From: Streptomyces sp. NBC_00554
GTDB taxonomy: Bacteria; Actinomycetota; Actinomycetes; Streptomycetales; Streptomycetaceae
Direction of reading: 5' to 3'
DNA: 64,000 bases
Assembly (NCBI RefSeq): GCF_041431135.1
Contig: NZ_CP107799.1
Location: forward strand, 5,270,001-5,334,000
Shown: in pieces, positions 26,775 through 35,927 of the stretch
Layout of the letters: each line of letters starts with the position of its first letter
Numbering within the stretch: position 1 is the stretch's first letter
Notes under the pieces: model-generated
Databases searched by the model: none
The model's input: only the letters and a program-made list of their open reading frames with translations
What the model was told of the DNA's origin: nothing
Position numbers and translations under genes: made by a program

Positions 26775-26851
26775 CCTGTGATCACCAAGTGCTGATCGCC
26801 CGTAATTTCGGGATCGACGACGCTCGGCTGCATGCGCTCGGTTATGGGTGA
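26775..26851 (+). pseudogene. 3' remnant of a second metallopeptidase gene
   Basis: In one frame 26807-26851 encodes FGIDDARLHALGYG followed by TGA, plainly homologous to FGIDDERLHELGWG, the C-terminus of the intact metallopeptidase at 25442 (which is on the opposite strand). Just upstream, the stretch that should encode HExxH is still alignable at the DNA level but carries small insertions and stops. Only the tail of the gene survives. Confidence 0.75.
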
Positions 26852-26987
26852 CTGTCGGCCGTGCGGGAGCGGGTACGGGTGACGTTCGTCCCGTTCCCCC
26901 GGTCGCTCTTGGGGTGCGCGTGTCTTCTTGTGGGCGGGGGGAGTTGGGCAGGGGGACTCCCCGACCCGCCCTCGGAGGTGGCTGCCC

Positions 26988-27509
26988 GTGCGCGCCTTGT
27001 ACGTACCCGTCCGTCTGGCCGCCACGGTCATGGCCGTCGCCGCGGCCGCCGGCTGTATGAGCGTGGGTGACGACGGGGACCGGCCCGCGCCGTCGCATTC
27101 GGCGGGGCATCGGGGCGGGGAGGCGCCCGACGGGGGGACCGGGGTGAGTGGGGGTGGTTCCGGGTTCCATGGGGCGAAGGGGGCCAAGGGGGACGGTGGT
27201 TCGCCGAAGCCCGGTGAGTCCGTGTCCGGGTCGGCGTCCCCGACAGCGTCGGTGTCCGCGGGTGTGAAGCCGTCCGCGAAGGCGACGGAGAAGGGCGGGC
27301 CGGGGCGGCCCGTGGAGCCGGGGCCGACCAAGGCGGAGCCGAGTCCCACGCGTACGACGGCGGAGCCGACGCCCGAGCCGCCTCCGCCGCCGGTGTCCTC
27401 GCCGCCGGTGTCGGAGCCGAGTACGGCGGAGCCGTCGTCCTCGGCGCATGAGCAGGCCACTCAGTTGATGGAGCGGGAGCCGGCGCCTCGGGCGGGGGAG
27501 CCCGTGTAG
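26988..27509 (+). CDS. Ser/Pro/Thr/Gly-rich lipoprotein
   Basis: A 173-residue protein. The signal peptide RALYVPVRLAATVMAVAAAAG leads to a lipobox Cys near residue 22. The rest is low-complexity Gly/Ser/Pro/Thr/Glu sequence with a proline-rich stretch (PTPEPPPPPVSSPPVSEPS), as in cell-wall-spanning lipoproteins. There is no recognised domain. The GTG at 26988 is used because GGAGG (26974-26978) lies 9 nt upstream; the longer frame has no such site. The function is unknown. Confidence 0.7.
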   Translation: MRALYVPVRLAATVMAVAAAAGCMSVGDDGDRPAPSHSAGHRGGEAPDGGTGVSGGGSGFHGAKGAKGDGGSPKPGESVSGSASPTASVSAGVKPSAKATEKGGPGRPVEPGPTKAEPSPTRTTAEPTPEPPPPPVSSPPVSEPSTAEPSSSAHEQATQLMEREPAPRAGEPV

Positions 27510-27628
27510 TCGGCCCGGTCCGGACCCCCGTATGGTCAGGGGCAGACCCCGTATCGGCCTGGACGGTCTCGTCCGCAAGCGCCAATCGGGCTGCAAAACC
27601 ACCCTGACCTGGGCTTATGAGGCTCGGT

Positions 27629-27658
27629 TTGCCTTTGGGGGGCAGGGGTGCGTATGGT
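27629..27658 (+). promoter_or_regulatory. Candidate promoter of the DEAD-box helicase gene, with long leader
   Basis: TTGCCT (27629-27634) and TATGGT (27653-27658) are 18 bp apart, which would leave a 5' leader of about 150 nt before the ATG at 27814. The leader is moderately AT-rich. Long leaders are common on RNA-helicase genes controlled by cold or by autoregulation. The ribosome site GGAAGG (27796-27801) is 12 nt from the ATG. No other gene is seen in 27510-27813. Confidence 0.4.
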
Positions 27659-27813
27659 AGTAGATCGTTTGATACCAATTGCCCGGCGCCAAGAAGAGAG
27701 CGTCGCGTGGCGCGTACTCTCCCTTGCCGTGGCCGGACCGCATAGAGGCGGTCGATTGCGACTTCACGGAGTTTGGGCGCGTGCCGTAGAACTCCGGAAG
27801 GTTCGCATTTCGC

Positions 27814-30027
27814 ATGTCTGTTTCCAGTACTGATCACGTCGTCGTGCCCGAGAACAACGAGAACATCGAGGCCGACACCGAGGGCACCCAGCTCGTCGAG
27901 ACCGCAGAGACGACCGTCGAGACGGTTGCCGACACGAGCGTCGAGTCCGCTCCCGAGACCCCCGCGATCACCTTCGGCTCCCTCGGTCTCCCCGACGGAA
28001 TCGTCCGCAAGCTCGCGCAGAACGGCGTGACCGCCCCCTTCCCGATCCAGGCCGCGACCATCCCGGACGCCCTGGCCGGCAAGGACATCCTCGGCCGCGG
28101 CCGCACCGGCTCCGGCAAGACCCTCTCCTTCGGTCTGCCGCTGCTCGCGACGCTGTCCGGCGGCCACACCGACAAGAAGAAGCCGCGCGGCATCATCCTC
28201 ACGCCGACGCGTGAGCTCGCGATGCAGGTCGCGGACGCGCTTCAGCCGTACGGCGACGTACTCGGCCTGAAGATGAAGGTCGTCTGCGGCGGTACGTCGA
28301 TGAGCAACCAGATGTACGCCCTGGAGCGCGGCGTCGACGTCCTCGTCGCCACCCCGGGCCGTCTGCGCGACATCATCAACCGCGGCGCCTGCTCGCTCGA
28401 GAACGTCCAGGTCGCCGTCCTCGACGAGGCCGACCAGATGTCCGACCTGGGCTTCCTGCCCGAGGTCACCGAGCTGCTCGACCAGATCCCCGGCGGCGGC
28501 CAGCGCATGCTGTTCTCGGCCACGATGGAGAACGAGATCTCCACGCTGGTCAAGCGCTACCTGAGCAACCCGGTCACGCACGAGGTCGACAGCGCCCAGG
28601 GCAACGTCACGACCATGTCGCACCACATCCTCATCGTGAAGCCCAAGGACAAGGCGCCGGTCACCGCCGCGATCGCCTCCCGCAAGGGCCGCACGATCAT
28701 CTTCGTCCGCACCCAGCTGGGCGCCGACCGTATCGCCGAGCAGCTTCGCGAGTCCGGTGTGAAGGCCGACGCGCTGCACGGCGGAATGACGCAGGGCGCG
28801 CGGACGCGGACGCTGGCCGACTTCAAGGAGGGCTACGTCAACGCCCTCGTCGCCACCGACGTCGCCGCCCGCGGTATCCACGTCGACGGCATCGACCTGG
28901 TCCTGAACGTGGACCCGGCCGGCGACCACAAGGACTACCTGCACCGCTCCGGCCGTACGGCCCGCGCGGGCCGCAGCGGCACCGTCGTATCCCTCTCCCT
29001 GCCGCACCAGCGCCGCCAGATCTTCCGGCTGATGGAGGACGCGGGCGTCGACGCCACGCGTCACATCATCAACTCCGGTACGGCCTTCGAGCCCGAGGTC
29101 GCCGAGATCACCGGCGCCCGGTCGATGACCGAGGTCCAGGCCCAGTCCGCGGGCGACGCCGCTCAGCAGGCCGAGCGTGAGGTCACGCAGCTCACCAAGG
29201 AACTGGAGCGCGCGCAGCGTCGTGCGGTCGAGCTTCGTGGCGAGGCCGACCGCCTGGTCGCCCGTGCCGCGCGTGAGCGTGGGGACGACCCGGATGCCGC
29301 GCTCGCCGAGGCCGCGCTCGTCGTGGAGGCCGCGGCTGCCGAGGCCGCAGTGGTGGAGCCGGTCGCCGCGCCGGTGCGCGAGGAGCGTTCCTCGTCGTAC
29401 GAGTCGCGTCCGCGCCGTGACGACCGGGGCAACTACGAGCGCCGTGACCGTCGTGACGACCGTCCCTCCGGTGGCTTCCGTCGCGATGACCGTCCCTCGG
29501 GCGGTTCGGGTGGTGGCTTCAACCGTGACCGTCGTGACGAGCGTCCGTCGGGTGGTGGCTTCCGTCGCGACAACGACCGTGGCGGCGACCGCGGTGGGTT
29601 CCGTCGTGACGACCGTCCCTCCGGTGGCTTCCGCCGTGACGAGCGTCCCTCGGGCGGCTCGGGTGGTGGCTTCAACCGTGACCGTCGTGACGAGCGTCCG
29701 TCGGGCGGCTTCCGTCGCGACGACCGTCGTGACAACGACCGTGGCGGCGACCGCGGTGGGTTCCGTCGCGACGACCGTCCCTCGGGCGGCTCGAGTGGTG
29801 GGTTCAACCGTGACCGTCGTGACGAGCGTCCGTCCACCCACCGGGGCAGCGACCGTCCCTTCAACCGCGACCGTCAGGGCGATCGTCCCACCGGCGGCTT
29901 CCGCTCCGGCGGCCACGACCGCCCGACCGGCCGTCGTGACGACCACCGCGGTGGCACCGGCACCGGCACCGCGACCGGTTCCTTCGGCCGCCGCGACGAC
30001 AAGCCGCGCTGGAAGCGCAACGGCTGA
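27814..30027 (+). CDS. DEAD-box ATP-dependent RNA helicase with RG-rich repeat tail
   Basis: A 737-residue helicase. The acidic N-terminal ~50 residues precede the Q motif (FGSLGLPDGIVRKL...PFPIQAATIP). Then follow GRTGSGKT, LTPTRELAMQV, ATPGRLRD, LDEADQMSD, FSATM, RTIIFVRTQ, ATDVAARGIHV and HRSGRTARAG, so all core motifs are intact. A coiled-coil-like segment lies near residues 445-490. The last ~180 residues are repeats of RRDDRPSGGF/NRDRRDERPSGG, a basic RNA-binding, disorder-prone tail. It likely remodels RNA or ribosomal particles in the cold. A perfect terminator follows. Confidence 0.95.
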   Translation: MSVSSTDHVVVPENNENIEADTEGTQLVETAETTVETVADTSVESAPETPAITFGSLGLPDGIVRKLAQNGVTAPFPIQAATIPDALAGKDILGRGRTGSGKTLSFGLPLLATLSGGHTDKKKPRGIILTPTRELAMQVADALQPYGDVLGLKMKVVCGGTSMSNQMYALERGVDVLVATPGRLRDIINRGACSLENVQVAVLDEADQMSDLGFLPEVTELLDQIPGGGQRMLFSATMENEISTLVKRYLSNPVTHEVDSAQGNVTTMSHHILIVKPKDKAPVTAAIASRKGRTIIFVRTQLGADRIAEQLRESGVKADALHGGMTQGARTRTLADFKEGYVNALVATDVAARGIHVDGIDLVLNVDPAGDHKDYLHRSGRTARAGRSGTVVSLSLPHQRRQIFRLMEDAGVDATRHIINSGTAFEPEVAEITGARSMTEVQAQSAGDAAQQAEREVTQLTKELERAQRRAVELRGEADRLVARAARERGDDPDAALAEAALVVEAAAAEAAVVEPVAAPVREERSSSYESRPRRDDRGNYERRDRRDDRPSGGFRRDDRPSGGSGGGFNRDRRDERPSGGGFRRDNDRGGDRGGFRRDDRPSGGFRRDERPSGGSGGGFNRDRRDERPSGGFRRDDRRDNDRGGDRGGFRRDDRPSGGSSGGFNRDRRDERPSTHRGSDRPFNRDRQGDRPTGGFRSGGHDRPTGRRDDHRGGTGTGTATGSFGRRDDKPRWKRNG
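29458..29850 (+). repeat. Tandem repeats in the helicase tail
   Basis: The DNA encoding the RG-rich tail repeats itself at about 150-bp and 130-bp periods; matching blocks begin at about 29488, 29641 and 29773. Near-identity at the DNA level points to recent unequal exchange and likely length variation between strains. Confidence 0.75.
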
Positions 30028-30050
30028 CGCCGGGCAGTAAGCACCTAGGC

Positions 30051-30093
30051 AGAGCGCCGTGGCCCACCCGTTCCGGGTGGGCCACGGCGCTCT
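30051..30093 (+). terminator. Terminator of the DEAD-box helicase gene
   Basis: A perfect 19-bp inverted repeat (30051-30069 with 30075-30093) and a 5-nt loop, 24 bp after the stop. It is the longest hairpin in the window. Confidence 0.88.
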
Positions 30094-30241
30094 GTCGTTC
30101 GGCCGCTTGGAAAAAAGCTCTCCCCAGTGCTTTCGAACTGGCTGTAAGATCAGCCGACTTCTGAGAGGGATGCGACGGCCGGGGCCGGGGACATCTGATG
30201 CAGGGCCCGCTTCCTCTCGTGGCTTCTGGGGAGGGTTCGCC

Positions 30242-33200
30242 TTGATTCGTCATGCCTTCGTACGTCACTCGCGCGTCAGACGCGTCGCCGTCGTCGTGGC
30301 GGCATCCGCGGTTCTCGGGGGCGGGTTGAGCCCGCTGCTGCCGGTCGCTTCAGCGGCGGACGCGGCGCAGGAGACGGTGGTACCGGCGACGCTCCAGAGC
30401 AGCTACACGCGGGCGAGTCTCTTCAACTCCGACGAGACCTACGGCGGGGACGGGGCGGGCAGTCAGGGAGTCTTCCACCGGCTCTACGACCCCACCCGGC
30501 TGGTGTGGACGCGGTACTCGGACGGCAAGTCCTTCGAGGTGCCTGCGGCCTCCACGGGCCTGGCCGTCGACGACGGGACGGGCAGCGACGTCGCGGCGTT
30601 CCGCTACCAGGACGGTCACGTCGACCTGTGGAACGCCGTCGACGGAACGATGAGCACCTTGCAGATCCCCGAGGGGCGCAGCGTGTGGTCCGGGACCTTC
30701 GGCGACATCGTCGCCACCTTCGAGACGGTCACCGCCGAGGACGGGACCACTACGCGGGTCAACCACCTGCTGAGCGCGGGCCCCGACGGGACCACCCGTG
30801 ACGTGGTCGTCTCAGGTATCCCCGAGGAGCTCAAGCTCGGAGGGCCGTTGCGTGCTGACGCCACCTCGCTCATCTTCAGCGGCGCGATCGACGGCACCCA
30901 CCGGTCGGTGGCCGTCGACCCGCAGACCGGCCAGGTCCAGAGCTGGACCCAGGCCCGGCCCAGCGGCACTGCCTACACCGAGCTGTCGCCCGACTACCTG
31001 GTCCAGTACGGGGGCCCGTCCGCCTCGAAGGTGTACGTCTACTCCCGTGCCGACCTCTCGGCAGCCCCCGTCGAGGTGACCCTGGACGGTACCGACGGCG
31101 TGTCCCCCGCCGACGACCTCTCGGTGGTCGGCGACTGGCTCGTCCACCGGCCCGCCGGCGGCACCAAGGTGACCGCCGTTCCGATCAAGGGCGGCGACCC
31201 GATCACCCTGCTCACCTCCTCCAACGACGGCATATCCGCCTCACCGTCCGGCAACGCCGTCGTCATCGGCCGCACCGGCGCCGGCGTCGACGACTGGGGT
31301 ATCCAGCGCATCCACGCCGGCGAGGACGGCAAGCCCGTCGTCACGCAGATCAAGGCGCTGCCGAAGCCGCCGTACGAGATCCAGGGCCTCGCGCTGGACC
31401 AGGGGCGGCTCCTGGTCGCCGACGAGAGCTGGGCCGGGTACCGGGACACCTATGTCCGGACCGTCACCGCGACCGGCACGCCCCAGTTCGGTGCGCGCTC
31501 CTCGTACGACGGGACGGACACGCTGCTTTACGACTGCCCGTCGGCGGAGGGCGGCTGCCGGATCTACGGCACCGCCGACAACCGTGCCGTCTGGCTGATG
31601 AAGGGCTCGGCCGAATACGACCTTCTCCGGGTCAACGGGCCCGCTGAGTACGGCTTCAGGGAGATCCGTGTCCCTGCCGGCGGGCAGATCACCGACGTGT
31701 CCGGCCAGTACGTGATCCACACGACCTCGACCCTGCAGAACGTCTACAAGATCGACGGCGGGGACACCCCCGTCGTCACCCGCACCTCCGGCGCCGCCGC
31801 CCTGTCCGGCGACATTCTCTGGACGGCCGGCACGACCCCCGGCACCGTCACCGCGTACAACCTGACGACGAAGAAGACCACCGAGACCGTCACCACCGAC
31901 GCCGGGTGTGCGCCCACCGAGCTCCAGGCGCTCGGCCGCTATCTCTACTGGACCTGCGACGGCAAGGCCGGCGTCTACGACCGTACGGCGAAGAAGTCCG
32001 TGCCCGTGCCGACGGGCGAGGCCAAGCTCGGCGACGGGTTCGTCGTCACGCACGACAAGCAGGCCGGGCAGTTGACGCTCACCACGGTCGCCGACGGGAC
32101 GGCCGCGAGCCGGGTCATCGGGGAGCTGCCCGACACCGGCGTCTCGCAGCGCGATGTGCGCTGGACGGTCGACGAGTCCGGGGCGAACGCGGCCTACGTG
32201 GACGATCAGGAGCAGGTGCACCTGGTGCCGTCCGGTGTGGCGCAGCAGCCGCTGAGCCTGCTGGCGCCGGCCGAGAGCGTGTCGTCCGTAGAGGCGCACA
32301 CCGTCGACACGACGCCCGACACCCTCACCACCCTCCTGCTGTCGAAGCCGTCCTCGGGCTGGGACCTGACGGTGCGCAACCGCGCGACCGGCAAGGTCTA
32401 CGGCGACGGCAGGGACGGCACGGCCGCGCGGGGCGAGCTGAGCGTCGGCTGGCACGGGCTGGATCCGAAGAGGACCGGGGACGCGTACCTGCCGAACGGT
32501 TCCTACGACTGGACCGTGACCGTCACTCCGGCCGACGGCGTCGGCGCCCCGCTGACGGTGAGCGGCACGGTCAAGCTGGTGAAGGGCGAGCCCGTCCGCC
32601 ACGACCACCTCGGCAGCGACGCCGTCGGCGACCTGCTCACCCTCAACTCCTCGGGCGCCCTGACCTTCCAGCAGGGCACGGGTACGGGCACGTTCTCCGG
32701 GAAGGTCAGCGGCTCGGGCTGGGCCACCAGCATCAAGGCGGTGCCGTTCGGGGACTTGAGCGGGGACCGCTGCAACGACGTCCTGGTACGGCTGAGCAGT
32801 GGCGCCCTGCGCCTCTACAAGCCCGGCTGTGACGCGGCGCTGAAGCCGTCGACGTCGTACACGACACTCGGGGCGAGCGGCTGGAACCAGTACGACGTGC
32901 TGACCTCGCCCGGAGACGTGACCAAGGACGGCCTCCCGGACCTGATCGCCCGCAACACCTCCACCGGTGCGGTCTACCTGTACAAGGGCACCAGCGCGGG
33001 CAAGCTCTCCGCCCGCGTGAAGCTCTACGACAACTGGAAGACGTACAAGAAGGTCGTCGGCGTCGGGGACCTGAACGGTGACGGCATCGGTGACCTGATT
33101 GCACAGGACAAGGCCAACAACCTCTACCGCTACTACGGCAAGGGCAACGGCACCTTCGCGTCCCGCGTGAAGGTCTTCGTCAACTGGGGCGGCTCCTACA

Positions 33201-33364
33201 ACGTCATCGTCGGAGCCGGTGACCTCAACCGCGACGGCAAGGCCGACCTCGTCTCCCGCGACACGGCCGGCAACCTCTGGCGCAACTACGGCAACGGCGC
33301 AGGGTCGTTCGGGGCGCGTACGAAGATCGCCACTGGCTGGCAGGGCTACAAGGGGATCTTCTAG
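30242..33364 (+). CDS. Large secreted protein with C-terminal FG-GAP/VCBS repeats
   Basis: A 1040-residue exported protein. The signal peptide (basic RHSRVRR, hydrophobic core, then PVASAADAA) is cleaved after about residue 39. Residues ~60-740 look like a beta-propeller of degenerate WD/PQQ-like repeats (VWTRYSDGKSFEV, DILWTAGTTPGTVTAYNL). A FlgD-like Ig domain follows (GWHGLDPKRTGDAYLPNGSY). Four FG-GAP repeats close it, each with a calcium-type loop such as GDLNGDGIGDL and GDLNRDGKADL. The function is unknown; binding of an extracellular ligand is likely. It starts at a TTG, chosen because GGGAGGG (30229-30235) lies 6 nt upstream. Confidence 0.85.
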   Translation: MIRHAFVRHSRVRRVAVVVAASAVLGGGLSPLLPVASAADAAQETVVPATLQSSYTRASLFNSDETYGGDGAGSQGVFHRLYDPTRLVWTRYSDGKSFEVPAASTGLAVDDGTGSDVAAFRYQDGHVDLWNAVDGTMSTLQIPEGRSVWSGTFGDIVATFETVTAEDGTTTRVNHLLSAGPDGTTRDVVVSGIPEELKLGGPLRADATSLIFSGAIDGTHRSVAVDPQTGQVQSWTQARPSGTAYTELSPDYLVQYGGPSASKVYVYSRADLSAAPVEVTLDGTDGVSPADDLSVVGDWLVHRPAGGTKVTAVPIKGGDPITLLTSSNDGISASPSGNAVVIGRTGAGVDDWGIQRIHAGEDGKPVVTQIKALPKPPYEIQGLALDQGRLLVADESWAGYRDTYVRTVTATGTPQFGARSSYDGTDTLLYDCPSAEGGCRIYGTADNRAVWLMKGSAEYDLLRVNGPAEYGFREIRVPAGGQITDVSGQYVIHTTSTLQNVYKIDGGDTPVVTRTSGAAALSGDILWTAGTTPGTVTAYNLTTKKTTETVTTDAGCAPTELQALGRYLYWTCDGKAGVYDRTAKKSVPVPTGEAKLGDGFVVTHDKQAGQLTLTTVADGTAASRVIGELPDTGVSQRDVRWTVDESGANAAYVDDQEQVHLVPSGVAQQPLSLLAPAESVSSVEAHTVDTTPDTLTTLLLSKPSSGWDLTVRNRATGKVYGDGRDGTAARGELSVGWHGLDPKRTGDAYLPNGSYDWTVTVTPADGVGAPLTVSGTVKLVKGEPVRHDHLGSDAVGDLLTLNSSGALTFQQGTGTGTFSGKVSGSGWATSIKAVPFGDLSGDRCNDVLVRLSSGALRLYKPGCDAALKPSTSYTTLGASGWNQYDVLTSPGDVTKDGLPDLIARNTSTGAVYLYKGTSAGKLSARVKLYDNWKTYKKVVGVGDLNGDGIGDLIAQDKANNLYRYYGKGNGTFASRVKVFVNWGGSYNVIVGAGDLNRDGKADLVSRDTAGNLWRNYGNGAGSFGARTKIATGWQGYKGIF

Positions 33365-33425
33365 CCGCAGTTTTCGGCCATCGCGTGACGCATGTCATGC
33401 CCCCGGCGAGGGAATCGCTGGGGGC

Positions 33426-34985
33426 ATGACAAACTCCACGCCTGATGCCAGAGCGAGTGGGCTGTCGGATGCACAACTCTCTGACGAAGAACGGCTTGCC
33501 CAGCTCGGCTACACGCAGGTTCTCGCCCGCCGCATGTCGGCGTTCTCCAACTACGCGGTCTCCTTCACGATCATCTCGGTCCTGTCGGGCTGCCTGACGC
33601 TGTACCTGTTCGGCATGAACACCGGCGGCCCCGCCGTGATCACCTGGGGCTGGGTCGCCGTAGGCCTGATGACACTCTTCGTCGGCCTCGCGATGGCCGA
33701 GATCTGTTCGGCCTATCCGACCTCCGCGGGCCTGTACTTCTGGGCCCACCGGCTGGCCCCGTCCCGTACGGCCGCCGCCTGGGCCTGGTTCACGGGCTGG
33801 TTCAACGTCCTCGGCCAGGTGGCGGTGACGGCGGGCATCGACTTCGGGGCGGCGTCCTTCCTGGGCGCCTATCTGAACCTGCAGTTCGACTTCGAGGTCA
33901 CACCGGGCCGCACGGTGCTGCTGTTCGCAGGGATCCTGGTCCTGCACGGGCTGCTGAACACCTTCGGCGTGCGCATCGTCGGCCTCCTCAACAACGTCAG
34001 CGTGTGGTGGCACGTGCTGGGCGTGGGAGTCATCGTCGGCGCGCTGACCTTCGTACCGGACCAACACCAGTCCGCCTCCTTCGTGTTCACGGAGTTCGTG
34101 AACAACACGGGCTGGGGCAGCAGCGTGTACGTCGTCGCCCTCGGCCTGCTGATGGCGCAGTACACCTTCACCGGGTACGACGCCTCCGCCCATATGACGG
34201 AGGAGACGCACGACGCGTCGACGGCCGGCCCCAAGGGCATCGTCCGCTCGATCTGGACCTCCTGGATAGCGGGCTTCGTCCTCCTCCTCGGCTTCACGTT
34301 CGCGATCCAGTCGTACGACGGTGCCCTCGGGTCGCCGACGGGGGTGCCGCCGGCCCAGATCCTGCTCGACGCGCTGGGCGCGACGGCGGGCAAACTGCTC
34401 CTGCTCGTGGTGATCGGCGCGCAGCTCTTCTGCGGAATGGCGTCCGTCACGGCCAACTCCCGCATGATCTACGCCTTTTCACGCGACGGCGCGCTGCCCT
34501 TCTCGCACCTGTGGCACACGGTGAACCCGCGCACGCGGACGCCGGTCGCGGCGGTCTGGCTGGCCGCGCTGGGCGCCCTGGTCCTCGGCCTCCCGTACCT
34601 GATCAACGTCACGGCGTACGCGGCGGTGACCTCGATCGCCGTCATCGGCCTCTACATCGCGTACGTCATCCCGACCCTCCTGCGGATTCGCAAGGGCGAC
34701 GCCTTCGAACGCGGGCCCTGGCACCTGGGCCGCTGGTCCCGCCCGATCGGCGTGGTGTCGGTGCTCTGGGTCGTCGTGATCACGATCCTCTTCATGCTCC
34801 CCCAGGTCTCCCCCGTCACCTGGGAGACCTTCAACTACGCCCCGGTCGCCGTCCTCGTCGTCCTCGGCTTCGCCACGACCTGGTGGCTGGTCTCGGCCCG
34901 CCACTGGTTCCTCAACCCCGACCACGAACGCACCCTCGCCCGCGAGGCGGCCCGCAAGGGGCTGCCCGAACCGGTCGATCCGTAA
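33426..34985 (+). CDS. Amino acid/polyamine permease (APC superfamily, GabP-like)
   Basis: A 519-residue permease with about 12 membrane segments. TM1 begins after LAQLGYTQVLARRMSAFSNYAVSFTIIS, the signature of the amino-acid/choline transporter subgroup. The loop GLAMAEICSAYPTSAGLYFWAH is the APC consensus, and GYDASAHMTEET is conserved in GABA/choline-type members. It likely takes up an amino acid or gamma-aminobutyrate-like compound. The ATG at 33426 follows a G-rich but poor ribosome site. It stands alone, ending 120 bp before tRNA-Lys. Confidence 0.9.
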   Translation: MTNSTPDARASGLSDAQLSDEERLAQLGYTQVLARRMSAFSNYAVSFTIISVLSGCLTLYLFGMNTGGPAVITWGWVAVGLMTLFVGLAMAEICSAYPTSAGLYFWAHRLAPSRTAAAWAWFTGWFNVLGQVAVTAGIDFGAASFLGAYLNLQFDFEVTPGRTVLLFAGILVLHGLLNTFGVRIVGLLNNVSVWWHVLGVGVIVGALTFVPDQHQSASFVFTEFVNNTGWGSSVYVVALGLLMAQYTFTGYDASAHMTEETHDASTAGPKGIVRSIWTSWIAGFVLLLGFTFAIQSYDGALGSPTGVPPAQILLDALGATAGKLLLLVVIGAQLFCGMASVTANSRMIYAFSRDGALPFSHLWHTVNPRTRTPVAAVWLAALGALVLGLPYLINVTAYAAVTSIAVIGLYIAYVIPTLLRIRKGDAFERGPWHLGRWSRPIGVVSVLWVVVITILFMLPQVSPVTWETFNYAPVAVLVVLGFATTWWLVSARHWFLNPDHERTLAREAARKGLPEPVDP

Positions 34986-35106
34986 CCTTGTGCGCTTTTG
35001 GCGTGGCCGGGTCACCGATACCCGATCGGAGTCCCGGCCGCGTCCCGCTATGCTCGGGGATGCATCGCCACAGGATCCTCCACGGGATCGCCGTGGACCG
35101 GTGCGT

Positions 35107-35179
35107 GGACCCTTAGCTCAATTGGCAGAGCAGTGGACTTTTAATCCATTGGTTGTGGGTTCGAGTCCCACAGGGTCTA
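35107..35179 (+). tRNA. tRNA-Lys(TTT), integration site of the adjacent island
   Basis: A 73-nt cloverleaf: acceptor GGACCCT/AGGGTCT (G-U at 1-72), anticodon loop CTTTTAA giving TTT (Lys) and T-arm GTGGG-TTCGAGT-CCCAC. Its 3' half, from the anticodon arm on, is duplicated at 40929-40976, so the present 3' half was probably supplied by the integrated element. Confidence 0.95.
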
Positions 35180-35182
35180 CCG
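35135..35182 (+). repeat. attL: direct repeat within tRNA-Lys
   Basis: A 48-bp segment from the anticodon arm to just beyond the tRNA 3' end, matching 40929-40976 at 47 of 48 positions (A/G difference in the anticodon loop). This is the typical identity block of a tyrosine-recombinase integration into a tRNA 3' end. Confidence 0.85.
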
Positions 35183-35184
35183 AC

Positions 35185-35219
35185 AAGGCCCAGGTCAGAG
35201 GCAATCTGATCTGGGCCTT
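35185..35219 (+). terminator. Element-borne terminator after tRNA-Lys
   Basis: A hairpin with a 9-bp outer stem (35185-35193 with 35211-35219), extended inside by further pairing. It resembles the hairpin at 40979-41012 beyond attR in position and sequence. Confidence 0.7.
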
Positions 35220-35295
35220 GAGTGCGTTTTGAGGGTCTGGAGATCGGTAGCTCAGCCGACGCTCAACCGAAGTGCAGACGATCATGACATTGAGC

Positions 35296-35327
35296 GGCCC
35301 CGCCTGGACAACTCCCGGAGCGGGGCC
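35296..35327 (-). terminator. Hairpin after the DUF732-like lipoprotein gene
   Basis: An 8-bp perfect GC stem (35296-35303 with 35320-35327), 14 bp past the lipoprotein stop on the minus strand; no T-tract. Confidence 0.5.
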
Positions 35328-35341
35328 CTGCACGCCACGGC

Positions 35342-35749
35342 TCAGTACTCGCCCGACGCCCGCAACTCCTCCAACACCGCCTCCAAGTACTTCGGACAGT
35401 GCGACTCCACCCCCAACACCAGCAGCTCATACGCATCAGACTTCTCCGTACCCCACTCCTGCCCGACCGGATACAGACCCCCGTCACCGAGCATCCACTC
35501 CACACTGTGACCGCCACCCAGCGCAGAACACCACTCCGGCGGGAACAACCGCAGCTCGTCCGCCGCCGGTACGCCGGTCGAGTACGAGTCCAGATGCGCG
35601 TCGATGACGGCTGCGACGAACTTCTCGCCAGGTTCGATGGTCGGTGTGGGGCTCGGTTTGGCTTCGGACATTGTGTTGCCGTCCGGGCTGGAGCAGCCCG
35701 CCAGTGCGAGGACAGCGACGAGCAGGACGGTGCCAGTGGTGCGGCGCAT
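35342..35749 (-). CDS. Small DUF732-like lipoprotein
   Basis: A 135-residue lipoprotein. The signal peptide ends in LALAGC (Cys near residue 19), followed by a Ser/Pro/Thr linker and a ~90-residue helical domain from KFVAAVIDAHLDSYS. It has two Cys (PPEWCSALGGGHS and ESHCPKYLEAVL) that could pair outside the cell; the pattern resembles the DUF732 family of small exported actinobacterial proteins. It is the first gene inside the tRNA-Lys island and runs toward the tRNA. Its function is unknown; it might act at the cell surface in exclusion or adhesion. Confidence 0.7.
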   Translation of the reverse strand: MRRTTGTVLLVAVLALAGCSSPDGNTMSEAKPSPTPTIEPGEKFVAAVIDAHLDSYSTGVPAADELRLFPPEWCSALGGGHSVEWMLGDGGLYPVGQEWGTEKSDAYELLVLGVESHCPKYLEAVLEELRASGEY

Positions 35750-35927
35750 GGGTCCCCCCAGGACGTGTGCGGTGGAGTCGCATCATCGTGGGAGGAGCAC
35801 CGTTGTGTGGCAGGTATGGCCGTGTTGTGACCCTGTGGGGTGATGTGGGCGGGTGGGCTCCCCTTCTCGACCTGCATGGGTCACTGCCCCACACAGGGGT
35901 CCGGACCAGGCCGGACCCCGTCTCACA

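Noticed and set aside
29458..29850. Regular repeats considered as a CRISPR array
   Set aside because: Repeats are coding, in frame, of unequal spacing and without unique spacers; no cas genes are present.
27028..29946. A 972-codon open frame antisense to the DEAD-box helicase
   Set aside because: Its Val/Thr/Ala-rich repeats are the mirror of the RG repeats and of G/C third positions; the helicase on the other strand has all motifs intact.
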